This document shows, piece after piece, positions 16,125 through 26,400 of a DNA stretch of 40,646 nt (the first letter of the stretch is position 1; each line of letters begins with the position of its first letter). The position numbers and the translations under genes were made by a program. Origin of the DNA: a bacterium (lineage in GTDB: Bacteria; UBP6; JAFGXH01); NCBI GenBank assembly GCA_027064085.1, contig JAMOQH010000105.1, positions 1 through 40,646 on the forward strand. Reading direction: 5' to 3'. The notes under the pieces were generated by a model. The model was not told where the DNA came from. It made no database searches and saw only the letters and a program-made list of their open reading frames with translations.

Positions 16125-17609
16125 ATGAGAGTCTATATATCTATATTAATGTTTTTTACAATTAGTTTTAATATTTGGGCTATTGAGAGTGTAAAATCTG
16201 ATACCGGAATTAAAAACACCATGAGAATAGAGCAAAAACTTAATGTTCAGCAACTTTACAAAACAGATATTAAACCTATGGCAATAACTAATGAAGTTAA
16301 AGATAAAGGAATAATGGCAGATGGTTTATTCTGGGCATTTTTAATTGTTTTTATAGGTGGCTTTTTAACAAGTCTTACCCCTTGTGCATTTCCTGTAATT
16401 CTAATTTCAATGCCTGCTCTTATGAAAAAGGAGGGGAGTAAAAAATATAAGTTTTCAATATCACTAACCTATGTTTTAGGAATTGCAACGATGTATGCTT
16501 CTTTGGGGATATTTGCAGCTTTAAGTGGTAGTGCAATAGGTGCTTTAATGCAAAATCCATGGGTAATAGGTGGTTTTATAGTATTTTTTATTGCAATGGG
16601 CTTGTCATCTTTGGGAGCTTTTATACTGCAGATGCCAAGTGGTTTAACTACTAAAATGACAGGGGCATCAGAAGGAAGTGGTTATGTAAAAGCATATATT
16701 TCAGGATTATTTTTAGGAATAATTGCTGCTCCATGTGTTGGTCCTGTTTTGGCTGGTGTATTAGCTTATATTGCTCAAACAAGAGATGTCATGCTTGGAT
16801 TTTTATTATTAACAACATTTGCTTTTGGAATGGGAGTTTTAATTTTAGTAATAGGTACATTTTCTCCTAAATGGAAAAGTGGTGCATGGATGGAAAAGGT
16901 AAATACAGTTTTTGGTATTTTGTTATTTTTTGCTGCTTTTTATTTTTTGAAAGATGTTCTCCCAATAATAAACACTCCGTTTAATAAATTATATTTAGTA
17001 ATTGGATATAATACAATTATATTTTCATTAATATCACTTGTGGTAATAATTGTAGGCTATTTTGTTGGGCCTTTTAAATTTGAAGAAATGTTTATGCTTG
17101 ATGGTATTGAAAAATTAAGGAAACTTCTTGGAGCTCTTATTGTTGCAGTTGGTTTGTTTATGCTTGCTGGAGTATTTTTGTTTTTCAAAACAGAAACAAA
17201 ATTTCACTGGGAGCATCCAAATATAGCAATGATTAAAAATGATAGTAATTTTACTAAAATGGGTATACCAAAATCACTAATAGAAAAAGCTAAAAAAGAA
17301 AAAAAAGGAATAATGATAGATTTTAGTGGTCAAGGTTGTGCAGCCTGTGCAGAATTAAAAAGACATACATTTAGTAATGAAGATGTTGCTAAAAACATAA
17401 AAGAAAATTTTATACCTATCTATTTACATTATGAAGATAGTGATGAAGATGAAGTTGTATATGCTCCTATGGATAATGCTTTTAAGGTAAATTATCAATG
17501 GCCGACTGTCATTTTTATAGATAAGGCAGGCAGATGGAGAAAAGATCTAACATTAAAAGGCTTTGAAAAAGCTGAAAAATTCTTAAAAAGAATTAAAAAA
17601 GTTCAGTAA
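16125..17609 (+). CDS. DsbD/CcdA-like thiol:disulfide interchange protein with thioredoxin domain
   Basis: A 494-residue inner-membrane protein. ATG 16125 is preferred to an in-frame TTG at 16113 because GGGAG lies between. It has a signal peptide, then a DsbD_2/CcdA membrane domain of about eight helices carrying one redox Cys in each half: SLTPCAFPVIL near residue 87 and APCVGPVLAG near 203. The C-terminal thioredoxin-like domain has the active pair in GQGCAAC near 405. It lacks the N-terminal DsbD-alpha domain. The expected role is to pass electrons from cytoplasmic thioredoxin to periplasmic disulfides. Two families of disulfide-heavy lipoproteins are encoded nearby, plausible clients. 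It appears monocistronic. Confidence 0.9.
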   Translation: MRVYISILMFFTISFNIWAIESVKSDTGIKNTMRIEQKLNVQQLYKTDIKPMAITNEVKDKGIMADGLFWAFLIVFIGGFLTSLTPCAFPVILISMPALMKKEGSKKYKFSISLTYVLGIATMYASLGIFAALSGSAIGALMQNPWVIGGFIVFFIAMGLSSLGAFILQMPSGLTTKMTGASEGSGYVKAYISGLFLGIIAAPCVGPVLAGVLAYIAQTRDVMLGFLLLTTFAFGMGVLILVIGTFSPKWKSGAWMEKVNTVFGILLFFAAFYFLKDVLPIINTPFNKLYLVIGYNTIIFSLISLVVIIVGYFVGPFKFEEMFMLDGIEKLRKLLGALIVAVGLFMLAGVFLFFKTETKFHWEHPNIAMIKNDSNFTKMGIPKSLIEKAKKEKKGIMIDFSGQGCAACAELKRHTFSNEDVAKNIKENFIPIYLHYEDSDEDEVVYAPMDNAFKVNYQWPTVIFIDKAGRWRKDLTLKGFEKAEKFLKRIKKVQ

Positions 17610-17738
17610 AATTTAAAATTTCTAAAAAAAATTTAAAAAAAACTATTTACTTTTTAAAAACAGTGCTCATTTATATGGTTGTAACAAGGCGAAAGCCTAT
17701 ATTAATGATGTTAGTTTAATATTTTATGGAGGTTTCTT

Positions 17739-18167
17739 ATGTATCTATTCAACAAGAATTTACCAACTTTTTTTGAAACACTAGAAAGAGTAACAAGAGA
17801 GTTTGAAGATTTTACAAACAATTACTCTGTGTCTGAAACAACCGCTCCTAAAATTAATCTTTATAGAGGTAAAGATGGAGTTGTTTTAACTGCAAAAGTA
17901 GCAGGTGTTGATCCTAAAGATTTAGATATCTCTATTGTGGGTCAAACCGTTACAATTAAAGGTAATTATAAGTCTGAAATTGATAAAGAAAAAGCTTCCT
18001 TCCATAGAAAAGAAATTAAAGAAGGAAATTTTACTAGAACTTTAGAATTACCCTTCAAAGTTGAAGTAGATAAAGTTGAAGCAGAATTTGACTCTGGTAT
18101 ATTAAAAATAAATATGCCTCAAGCTGATTCTGATAAACCTAAAAAAATTGCCGTTAAAAGTAAATAA
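17739..18167 (+). CDS. Small heat-shock protein, Hsp20 family (first copy)
   Basis: A 142-residue alpha-crystallin-domain protein. The domain runs from about residue 38 (APKINLYRGKDGVVLTAKVAGVDPKDLDISI) to AEFDSGILKINMP, the A-x3-G-I-L signature. The C-terminal IAV motif (KKIAVKSK) is a variant of the I-x-I/V that docks subunits into oligomers. A GGAGGT site precedes the ATG. ATP-independent holdase function is expected. A hairpin AGGC-GAAA-GCCT lies at 17687-17698 in the presumed leader; it does not resemble a known thermometer. Confidence 0.93.
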   Translation: MYLFNKNLPTFFETLERVTREFEDFTNNYSVSETTAPKINLYRGKDGVVLTAKVAGVDPKDLDISIVGQTVTIKGNYKSEIDKEKASFHRKEIKEGNFTRTLELPFKVEVDKVEAEFDSGILKINMPQADSDKPKKIAVKSK

Positions 18168-18214
18168 TTTAACTAATATTTAAGGAGAACAAGTAATATT
18201 TGTAGGAGGATAAA

Positions 18215-18604
18215 ATGACTAATAATTTACAAAATATGAATAAATCAGTAACACCAGAAATGACCAAAAGTGAAGTTACATATTCACCTAATGTAGATAT
18301 AGTAGAAACAGAGAAAGAAATTGTTTTAACTAGTGAACTTGTAGGAGTAGATGAAAAAAATCTAGATGTAATGCTTGAAAACAATGTATTAACAATTACT
18401 GGTAAAATGAAGGATGAAAAACTTGAAGATTATGAGTTAATCTACTCTGAATATAGACCTGTAAAATATGAAAGAAGTTTTACCATTAGTGATGAATTTG
18501 ATAAAAAGAAACTTAAAGCAACATTAAAAAATGGATTATTAACAGTTTCTATCCCTAAGGCAGAAAAGGCCGTGGCAAAAAAGATTGCCGTTAAGACATT
18601 ATAA
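18215..18604 (+). CDS. Small heat-shock protein, Hsp20 family (second copy)
   Basis: A 129-residue alpha-crystallin-domain protein 47 bases after the first copy with its own AGGAGG. The domain starts at about residue 25 (SPNVDIVETEKEIVLTSELVGVDEKNLDVML) and ends with ATLKNGLLTVSIPK; the tail KKIAVKTL again has the IAV docking motif. The two copies differ clearly in sequence, so the pair is old and may form hetero-oligomers, as paired bacterial Hsp20s often do. Tandem arrangement suggests one transcript. Confidence 0.93.
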   Translation: MTNNLQNMNKSVTPEMTKSEVTYSPNVDIVETEKEIVLTSELVGVDEKNLDVMLENNVLTITGKMKDEKLEDYELIYSEYRPVKYERSFTISDEFDKKKLKATLKNGLLTVSIPKAEKAVAKKIAVKTL

Positions 18605-18617
18605 CAAGGTTTGATAT

Positions 18618-19385
18618 TTATAGAATTTCTTTATTTAACTTTATGATTTCATCTATTATATAAGGGGAGGGAATGGTTAACTTAATACTCCCCTTATATA
18701 GTTTTTTATTTCTTACAGCCTTAATTTGAGGGTATTTGTTCCAAATATTTATATTTGCCCCATAAGTTAAATCAATTATTATATCTGGATTTAAATTTAT
18801 TACATTTTCAATATTAATTTTAGGATATTTTTTAGATTTTATTATATTTTTTAGATTTAAAATAGATAAATAATCATTCATAAAATTATCACTTCCTACA
18901 ACAAATAAGTTATTTAGTGCATTTTTACTTCTGTCTATTATAATTAAAACCTTCTTTTGTATTTTTATAGCTTTAGAAATAGATAATAAAGGAGCAAATG
19001 GAATTTCTTTATTTTTAATGTTTAAAAGTTTGGCTATTTTAGCTATTTCAGGGTTTATATCACTAAGCCTTCTGATACTAACAATATGTGTTCTTATTTT
19101 TTTTATTCTTTTTATTTTTTCTGCAATATTTTTTTGTTCTTTTGTTAAAAAAACGACATCAGGATTTAAAGAAATCAACTTTTCATAGTTGATATTCATT
19201 AAATCTCCAATAATTACAGCATTACTAGGTTTTTTAGAGAATTTATCAACAGCTATAACATTATTTTCATAATTTAAATAATACATTATATCTGTTAAAT
19301 TAGGTGCTAATGTGATAACTTTTTTAGTTTTAGCATTAATGCTAAAACTTATTACAACAGTAAAGATTAAATAAATAAATTTCAT
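18618..19385 (-). CDS. BtuF-like periplasmic binding protein
   Basis: A 255-residue class III periplasmic binding protein with a cleavable signal peptide (SFSINA) and no lipobox. Family features are KVITLAPNLTDIMYYL at the mature N-terminus, the lobe motif NYEKLISLNPDVVFLT near 68, and NPDIIIDLTYGANI near 200. Relatives bind vitamin B12, haem or ferric siderophores. No permease or ATPase is adjacent, so the ligand is open. It lies 58 bases after nadC with two palindromes in the gap, which suggests separate regulation. Confidence 0.8.
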   Translation of the reverse strand: MKFIYLIFTVVISFSINAKTKKVITLAPNLTDIMYYLNYENNVIAVDKFSKKPSNAVIIGDLMNINYEKLISLNPDVVFLTKEQKNIAEKIKRIKKIRTHIVSIRRLSDINPEIAKIAKLLNIKNKEIPFAPLLSISKAIKIQKKVLIIIDRSKNALNNLFVVGSDNFMNDYLSILNLKNIIKSKKYPKINIENVINLNPDIIIDLTYGANINIWNKYPQIKAVRNKKLYKGSIKLTIPSPYIIDEIIKLNKEIL

Positions 19386-19403
19386 TTTACCTTAATAATT
19401 AAA

Positions 19404-19436
19404 TTTTCACAGTTGTGAAAATTCCACAATTGTGGA
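19404..19436. promoter_or_regulatory. Paired palindromes upstream of the BtuF-like gene
   Basis: Two perfect palindromes lie end to end: TTTTCACAGTTGTGAAAA (19404-19421) and TCCACAATTGTGGA (19423-19436). Their cores CACAGTTGTG and CACAATTGTG differ at one base and are 18 bases apart. They end 18 bases before ATG 19385. They look like a double binding site for a dimeric regulator. A folded RNA attenuator is the alternative, though no T-run follows. Confidence 0.6.
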
Positions 19437-19443
19437 GAGATAA

Positions 19444-20292
19444 TTATAAAAATTTCATACTTAAATCTGAAGCAATAACAGAATGTGTCAACGCACCACT
19501 TGAAATCACATCTATATCTAGTTTTGCTAATTTGGGAAGCCTATCTAGCGTTACATTTCCACTCACTTCAATAATGATGTCTTTATTTGCATTTCTTATA
19601 ATTTCACTAGAATTTTGCATCATTTCTATAGTCATGTTATCAAGCATAATAATATTTGCACCACTTTCAACAGCTTCTTTAACTTCTTCTAAGTTAGTAA
19701 CTTCACACTCTATTTTCATTGTATGAGGAGCCTCTAATTTAACCTTTTTGATTGCATTTTTAATACTTCCAGCTGAAATTATATGATTTTCTTTAATCAG
19801 GATAGCATCACTAAGCCCCATTCTATGATTAAATCCTCCACCCATTCTTACAGAATATTTATCTATATACCTAAATCCAGGCAATGTTTTTCTTGTATCA
19901 ACAATTTTTATTTTACTGTTATTTAGAGTTTTTACAAATTTAGCTGTTTTAGTTGCAATTCCACTCATTCTTTGCATAAAATTTAGTATAGTTCTTTCTG
20001 CTGATAAAATAGATATTGCATTTCCTTCAAAAGTAACACATTCAGTACCCTTTTTAATTGATTCTCCATCTTTAATTTTAATTTCAAATTTTACTGAATC
20101 ATCAATTTTATCTAAAATAGGCTTTACTAAAATACCTCCAGAAAAGACTATATCTTCTTTAGCAATAATATGTGCTTTTATTATTTTATTTTCTTCAACT
20201 GTATATATTGATGTCATATCACTATTTATAATATCTTCTTCTAATGCTAAATCAATCAACTTAATAATCGCGGGTGACACAAAAAAATACAT
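19444..20292 (-). CDS. nadC: Nicotinate-nucleotide pyrophosphorylase (quinolinate phosphoribosyltransferase)
   Basis: A 282-residue enzyme that turns quinolinate and PRPP into nicotinate mononucleotide in de novo NAD synthesis. Length is standard. The diagnostic segments are RTILNFMQRMSGIAT, VDTRKTLPGFR followed by DKYSVRMGGGFNHRMGLSD, ILIKENHI, and the barrel C-terminus IECEVTNLEEVKEA...IIMLDNMT. Substrate-binding Arg, His and Lys residues are therefore present. AGGAG precedes the start, 8 bases after the end of the second giant Cys-rich lipoprotein gene, so nadC appears to share their transcript. nadA and nadB are not in the window. Confidence 0.96.
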   Translation of the reverse strand: MYFFVSPAIIKLIDLALEEDIINSDMTSIYTVEENKIIKAHIIAKEDIVFSGGILVKPILDKIDDSVKFEIKIKDGESIKKGTECVTFEGNAISILSAERTILNFMQRMSGIATKTAKFVKTLNNSKIKIVDTRKTLPGFRYIDKYSVRMGGGFNHRMGLSDAILIKENHIISAGSIKNAIKKVKLEAPHTMKIECEVTNLEEVKEAVESGANIIMLDNMTIEMMQNSSEIIRNANKDIIIEVSGNVTLDRLPKLAKLDIDVISSGALTHSVIASDLSMKFL

Positions 20293-20300
20293 TTTACTCC

Positions 20301-23300
20301 TTATTCACAAATTCCACCATAAACAACATAATCAGGATTTAAATCTTCAACTAAAATATCTTCCACCTTGCATTGAGTTGTCCCAACATCATTACATTGA
20401 GAGTTTTTAGTACAAGCATGAGAACACTTATTTGTATTCATATTGCAGATTTGAGAGCTACAATCACTATCTTTCGTACAAGTTTGATTTAGTGGGGTAT
20501 AACCTTGTTTTTTCTCGACACAAATATATTCAACACCAAATTTATTTGGATTATCTGCTTTTGGTTTTATATTTACTGGATTTGAAATACATGTTTTACC
20601 TGTATCACATAAAGAATCAGAATCATTTCCATTTATATTACAATTTGTAACATTAGTATTTTCATGCCTTGTAATACAAACCCCTCCATATACAGCTCTT
20701 GAATACTGAACTTCATCTCTTAGAAGTATCCTTTTACAATAATTATCTCCTTCACAATCACTTGAGCGTTCACAATAATTTCTACATCTACCAACTCTAT
20801 TATCTTCACATAAACCGTTACCACAAACACATAAGTCTGTATCGCAAATTTGGCTATCATTATTACATAATTCTCCTTCAGATGAATATGCTTTATTTGA
20901 TGTTGGTGTCAATACTCCACATACTCCTGATGCACTATCTCCTGATTTGCCTTCGGGTAAGTCTTTTAGTAGTGTAAATTTTGGCAAACACTGATATGAT
21001 TTTCCATTAACTAAGTTAGTTGGGCAATCATTTTTACCACCACATTCCGAAGGTGTTTCTTCAGTAGAATCCAAATACTTACATACTCCTAAATAATTTA
21101 AATCTATTAACTCTCCGTCTCTATTATTATGTATAATTTCACCTGACATCAAATTTTCATAACTACAATAAGCATTTATCCCACAATCAGAATCAGCTTT
21201 ACAAGTTGTTGTACAAAGAGTTTGGTTGCCACACATTCTGCCTTTACAATCAGAATTAAGCGAACATCTAGATCTTAAATTAGAACTTGCACTATTATCC
21301 TGAGGCCTGCAATAACTTAGTTTTGGGCCAGGTATTTCCTCTGGAAGCACTTGATATTTATAAGTAGTAGCAGAACACTTATAATCTTCCCCTAAAACAG
21401 AACACTCATTGTCATTTTCACATTGAACAAGACATATATTTAAAAATAAGTCCTTGTCCGTGTCTGGTAAATGATAAGCCAATGGAATACATTTTGTTCC
21501 TCCTGTACAAAAACTATCATCTTTACATTGCCCTGTACAAAAACCTTTTATACAATGTAGCCCTGTTGCACACTCTGAATCATTACAATTTTCATTACAT
21601 GGCTCACCTTGTTGCTTATTTTCTCTTTGACAATATCTAAAAACTCTTTGACAATAAGAAATATTAATATCTAATTTAGTACCTGCTTGAACTTCAAAAT
21701 CATAATAAGTTACCATTTCACAAAAATATCTTTCGTCTAAGCCATATCCAGTATAGGGGTCAGCACAATCTTCATCTATTGTACAACCATCACAACCTCC
21801 TACAGTTGCACACAATACCGGATTGTTTCTATCTTTTGTTAACTTTAAACCTAGACAATATGGGCCTTCTTCAACTTGATCATAAATACATATATTTGTT
21901 GGAAAATTACCAAAAGAATTAAATCCATCTTTACAATCTTCATTTACAACACAACAAGAACCAGAAACGCCTCCATTTTCCAAGCTTTTACTTTCCCCCT
22001 CTTGTAAGATTGGTCTGTTATCTGAACAAGTAAAAGAACATTCACCACTATTACACATTCCCCCATCATCACATCTCCCGTGCGGATATTGGGTGCTACA
22101 AGGTTTTTTAACACAATCACCACTTATACATTCTTCATCCCAAGAAGTACAAAACCCATTAGTAAACAAACTAGAACATGCTTGACTTGTTGGATCTGTA
22201 CAAGCATTATTATAGCAAACATAGCCTTCTGTTGAACACCAGCCATTAGGTTGCTGTTCCGAACATTCATTTAAACATATTCCTTGAATACATTTTTGAT
22301 TTGTACCTTCACAAGGACCATTGGGATTTTCTGCTCCACAAGGAATTTCTTCACAATTTCCATTATTACAATAAAAATATTGCTCACATGAGCCATTAGG
22401 AAATGTTTCTGAACACTGTTCAATACAATCTCCATCTAAGCAACCATAACCTAACTCAGAACATACACCAAAAGGATAATTATTACTACATTGAAATTTA
22501 CATTCACCCTCAATGCATATTTTATATTTATCCTGACATGCTCCCGTTAATTCAGTTGGGCTACATATAGGTTTACAGTAACCTTCAACACAAGTTTTAT
22601 TTTCATCTTCACAGTATCCATCTTTTACCGTTTCAGAGCATTTAAATTTACATTCACCCTCAACACACTTTGTTCCAATTTCTTCACAAATTCCAGTGGG
22701 TCTAATCTTGCTACATCTATAATTACAATTTCCCTCAAAACAAACTTGGTCTTCGTACTCACAAATTCCATTGGTTACAACAGAAGAGCAAACTCTTTTA
22801 CATACTCCTTGATCACAGAGCTTACCTACTTCACACACACCATAAAGATTATCTTGACCACATAACTCATACTCAAAATAACATTTATTAAATTTACATT
22901 TCTTAGTAGAATCACAAGCTCCATTTGGATATTGTTCACCACAAGAGAATTGACACTCATAATTTTCAGAATTACTATCAAGAGCACATGTTTTTCCTTT
23001 TGCACACACTCCATTTGTTACAATATTACTACACTTAGCACTATCTTTAATACAAGTACCATTAATACAACTATATTCATTTTGACAAGCACCGCTTGTA
23101 TGATTCTCGTCACATTTATATTCACAAAGACCTCTTTTAGTACAAATCATATTTTCATCAGCACATGTTCCATTTAAATTATTGAAACTACATCTTCCTT
23201 CAACACATTTAAAACCACCATTTTCAGTATCTTCAACACATGCCTCCGTTTTATCCTCACAAGGTGCAAGAATTGTTCCACACTTACTATCTTTAGGGAT

Positions 23301-23468
23301 ACAATTCCCCTTATAACAAGTATCACCATCCTTATCACACTGTCCAAAAGGTGTTTCTATTGTACATTTTATAGGTTCAACACTAATATCTCCATCATCT
23401 TTTTTACAAGATTGTAAAATAACTGATAAAATTATAAATAAATAAATAAAAATTTTATAATTATTCAC
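20301..23468 (-). CDS. Giant Cys-rich repeat lipoprotein B
   Basis: A 1055-residue lipoprotein with about 130 cysteines by my count. GTG 23468 is chosen because GGAGG lies 5 bases before it and it gives a normal signal peptide with lipobox VILQSC; a longer ATG start at 23507 is less likely. Residues about 35-500 are tandem disulfide modules of about 33 residues, typically C-x5-NG-x-C-x7-C-x2-G-x-C-x3-C. The second half has longer, less regular Cys modules (ADSDCG, KDSDCSSQIC) and ends VVYGGICE. It is paralogous to the gene before it throughout. The start overlaps that gene's stop by 8 bases. Surface adhesion or structural function is a guess; myxococcal-type disulfide repeats are similar. Confidence 0.85.
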   Translation of the reverse strand: MNNYKIFIYLFIILSVILQSCKKDDGDISVEPIKCTIETPFGQCDKDGDTCYKGNCIPKDSKCGTILAPCEDKTEACVEDTENGGFKCVEGRCSFNNLNGTCADENMICTKRGLCEYKCDENHTSGACQNEYSCINGTCIKDSAKCSNIVTNGVCAKGKTCALDSNSENYECQFSCGEQYPNGACDSTKKCKFNKCYFEYELCGQDNLYGVCEVGKLCDQGVCKRVCSSVVTNGICEYEDQVCFEGNCNYRCSKIRPTGICEEIGTKCVEGECKFKCSETVKDGYCEDENKTCVEGYCKPICSPTELTGACQDKYKICIEGECKFQCSNNYPFGVCSELGYGCLDGDCIEQCSETFPNGSCEQYFYCNNGNCEEIPCGAENPNGPCEGTNQKCIQGICLNECSEQQPNGWCSTEGYVCYNNACTDPTSQACSSLFTNGFCTSWDEECISGDCVKKPCSTQYPHGRCDDGGMCNSGECSFTCSDNRPILQEGESKSLENGGVSGSCCVVNEDCKDGFNSFGNFPTNICIYDQVEEGPYCLGLKLTKDRNNPVLCATVGGCDGCTIDEDCADPYTGYGLDERYFCEMVTYYDFEVQAGTKLDINISYCQRVFRYCQRENKQQGEPCNENCNDSECATGLHCIKGFCTGQCKDDSFCTGGTKCIPLAYHLPDTDKDLFLNICLVQCENDNECSVLGEDYKCSATTYKYQVLPEEIPGPKLSYCRPQDNSASSNLRSRCSLNSDCKGRMCGNQTLCTTTCKADSDCGINAYCSYENLMSGEIIHNNRDGELIDLNYLGVCKYLDSTEETPSECGGKNDCPTNLVNGKSYQCLPKFTLLKDLPEGKSGDSASGVCGVLTPTSNKAYSSEGELCNNDSQICDTDLCVCGNGLCEDNRVGRCRNYCERSSDCEGDNYCKRILLRDEVQYSRAVYGGVCITRHENTNVTNCNINGNDSDSLCDTGKTCISNPVNIKPKADNPNKFGVEYICVEKKQGYTPLNQTCTKDSDCSSQICNMNTNKCSHACTKNSQCNDVGTTQCKVEDILVEDLNPDYVVYGGICE

Positions 23469-26400
23469 AAACACCTCCGAGTATCCAATTAGACTGATTC
23501 TCATCATAAACTGCTGGATAATTAGTATTACATGTTTCTGTACCTACACCTATACATTGGGCATTGCTTGTACAAGCAGTTACACATTTATTACTTAGTT
23601 TTGAACAGATATTAGATTTACACTGAGTATCATTACTACAGTTAGCTCCAAAAATCCTTCCTGCAGGATTTTCAGATACACATAAATATTCAACAGAAAA
23701 TTTCCATGGAGCATTAACATCAGCATGATTATTTACTGGATTTAACACACAAGTTTCATTAGCTAATGCACATTTTTCAGTGGTACAATCACTTAATGTT
23801 GAAGCGGGAACAGGTACACAAACACCTCCAAACACTTCTTTATTGTTTCCTGTTTCTAAAGCACCATCTCTAAGCTGAATTCTTCTACATATTTGTTTTT
23901 GAGGTGAATTATTTATTTCTATCGTTGAACACTCTGAAGTTTCAGAGCATAATTCCCTACAAGTTCCCACTTCATTTGTTAAACTTAATGTATCATCAGT
24001 ACAAATAGAAGTATCACAGTATTGATTTGGAGAATGACAAGGCCCCCCTTCCAAAGACACAACACCTAAACCAATATCCCTAATACCACAAACACCTCTA
24101 ACAGTATCAGCATCATCAATATAAGCTAAGCATTTATAATTCCTATCTCTTCCCGAAACAGTAACTATTTCAGTAGGACAATCTGAAGAGGAAGTACAGA
24201 TATTTTTTCTAGTGATGCCTTGTGCAAGATACATACATACTCCAAGATAATTAATTGTTTTTGAATTTTTAATTAAAGCTTTGTTATAGTCACAGTATCC
24301 ATTTGTTCCACAATCATCATGTATTAAACAAGGTTCACTACATTTATGTTTAACACATAAGCTAGATGAACATTCTTCATTATTATCACAATATGTATTC
24401 TTAATTTTTCCAGATCTTTTATTACCACAAGTTGAAAACAGAGGAAGATTTTCATCATTTAAATCTTTTTTGTTATAATAATTATTACACTCATTTTGAG
24501 AAATCTTACAGTCTTTATTACTTGTACAAACATTTCTACAAACATTAGAATTTACTTCGTTTGTATACCCTGGATAATTTTTATCTTCTGAATATAACTC
24601 ACATACTAGCTGCTTCCCATTATTTACAGTAGGACATGTTGTATTTTGATTACATTCTTTAGTACAAATACCATCTATACAATGTAATCCATAAATACAA
24701 TCCGCATCACCACAGCTTTGGTCACAATATTGTCCCTCCATCTTATCTCTTAAAGCAGCACAATTTTCCTTTGCTCTTTCACAAAATGAAATATTTATAT
24801 TTTCAATTTTATCAAAATACGATGAACAATAATACTTTTGAGTACTACTTTCATTTGGTAAATATGGATAAACATCATTACAATCATCATCGTTTCCACA
24901 AATATTATCACCAATTTTATTACAGTATTTACCTCTTGAGTTCCCATCATCAACACATCTATTATTACTTGGAGTTGAGATATTTTCCCCTTGGCTTAAA
25001 CAATCCTGATTTGTGGTACAACAAGCAGTATAACTTGATTCATTTGGTAAATCTTCTTTATTTATACAACCATTAACTTCAGGAGTTTCTCCTTGTTTAC
25101 AAAGTATTCTTCTATAATCTTCACACATAGAAAAACATTCCCCTGTTATGGTATAACAAATTTCATTAGCATTTTCACACCTACCAGCAAAATCAATAGC
25201 ACAAGGCTTCAGAACACATTCATTCGCAATACATTCGAAATCATTATCACTACAATATGTACCATTCATTTCTTCACATGGTATTTGAATTTGTGTTTTG
25301 CAACTTCCTTCAAAGCAATGCTTATCATCATTACACCAACCATTAAGCTCATCTGCAGAACATGGTTTTACACAAGTTTCATTAACACATCTTTGTTCAA
25401 TACTATCAATTTCAGGACAATACCCATGAGGAAATTGTTGACTACAATCTCTTTTCTCACAAATACCATTATTACAGTAATATGTCTCATCTTCACAAAC
25501 TCCTGATTTATGATCAATATCACATGGATCTTCACATTGCTGATTTTTACACCATTGAACGCCCTCACAGTAGCCATCTGCTACAGTTTCTTCAGTTTCC
25601 TCTGCACCTTCAGGCAATTCGCATGCCTTTTTGCAAGTTCCAGCTTCACATCCACCATATTGACCAACATCATCAGTATCACAATGACCATTAGGATGGT
25701 TGGTACTACATTTGAAAACACAATTTCCATTAACACAATCTTGATCAATCCCAAGACAAACTCCTTGAGGAGCTTGAACAGAACACTTAGATTCACATTT
25801 ATAAGAGTTACTACCTTCTTTTTTTATACATACTTTAGAAGAAATGCATTCTCCATTAATATTATCATCACCACATTTGTTATCAGTATGCAAGCACTCA
25901 CCCTCAATACACTCTTCACCTTCATTTGGACAAGGCATTTTGCTATATTCGGGTTCTTCTTCTTCTGATTTATGACAAAGGGTAGTACATTTATAGTTTC
26001 CATCATCTTGTATTGTACATTTATTTTTACTATTACATTTTCCATTTGGATTATTAACAGAACAAATATTATTTTTGGGCAAACAAACTTCATCAAAACA
26101 TATATCGTTTTTATCAGTACAACCTCCAGTAGGATACTCTGAAGAGCAAGGCTTCTTACAATAACCATGAAAACAAGATTCCCCCTCAGTTGAGCAATAA
26201 CCATTTAAATTTTTTATTGTACATCTACCTTCAACACATTTATATTCTCTTGTTGCTTCATCTCTTTGGCATTCATCTCCACTATCACAAAAAGCATCAA
26301 GTGCGCCACCACATTTTAGAGTTTTGTCAATACAACTTCCTTTATAACATCTTTCGTTCTGATTCTCACAAGGGGCAAATTGATTAGTTTTAGAACAATA

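Noticed and set aside
17661-17738. RNA thermometer (ROSE type) before the Hsp20 pair
   Set aside because: Only a 4-pair GAAA hairpin is visible and nothing pairs clearly with the GGAGG site.
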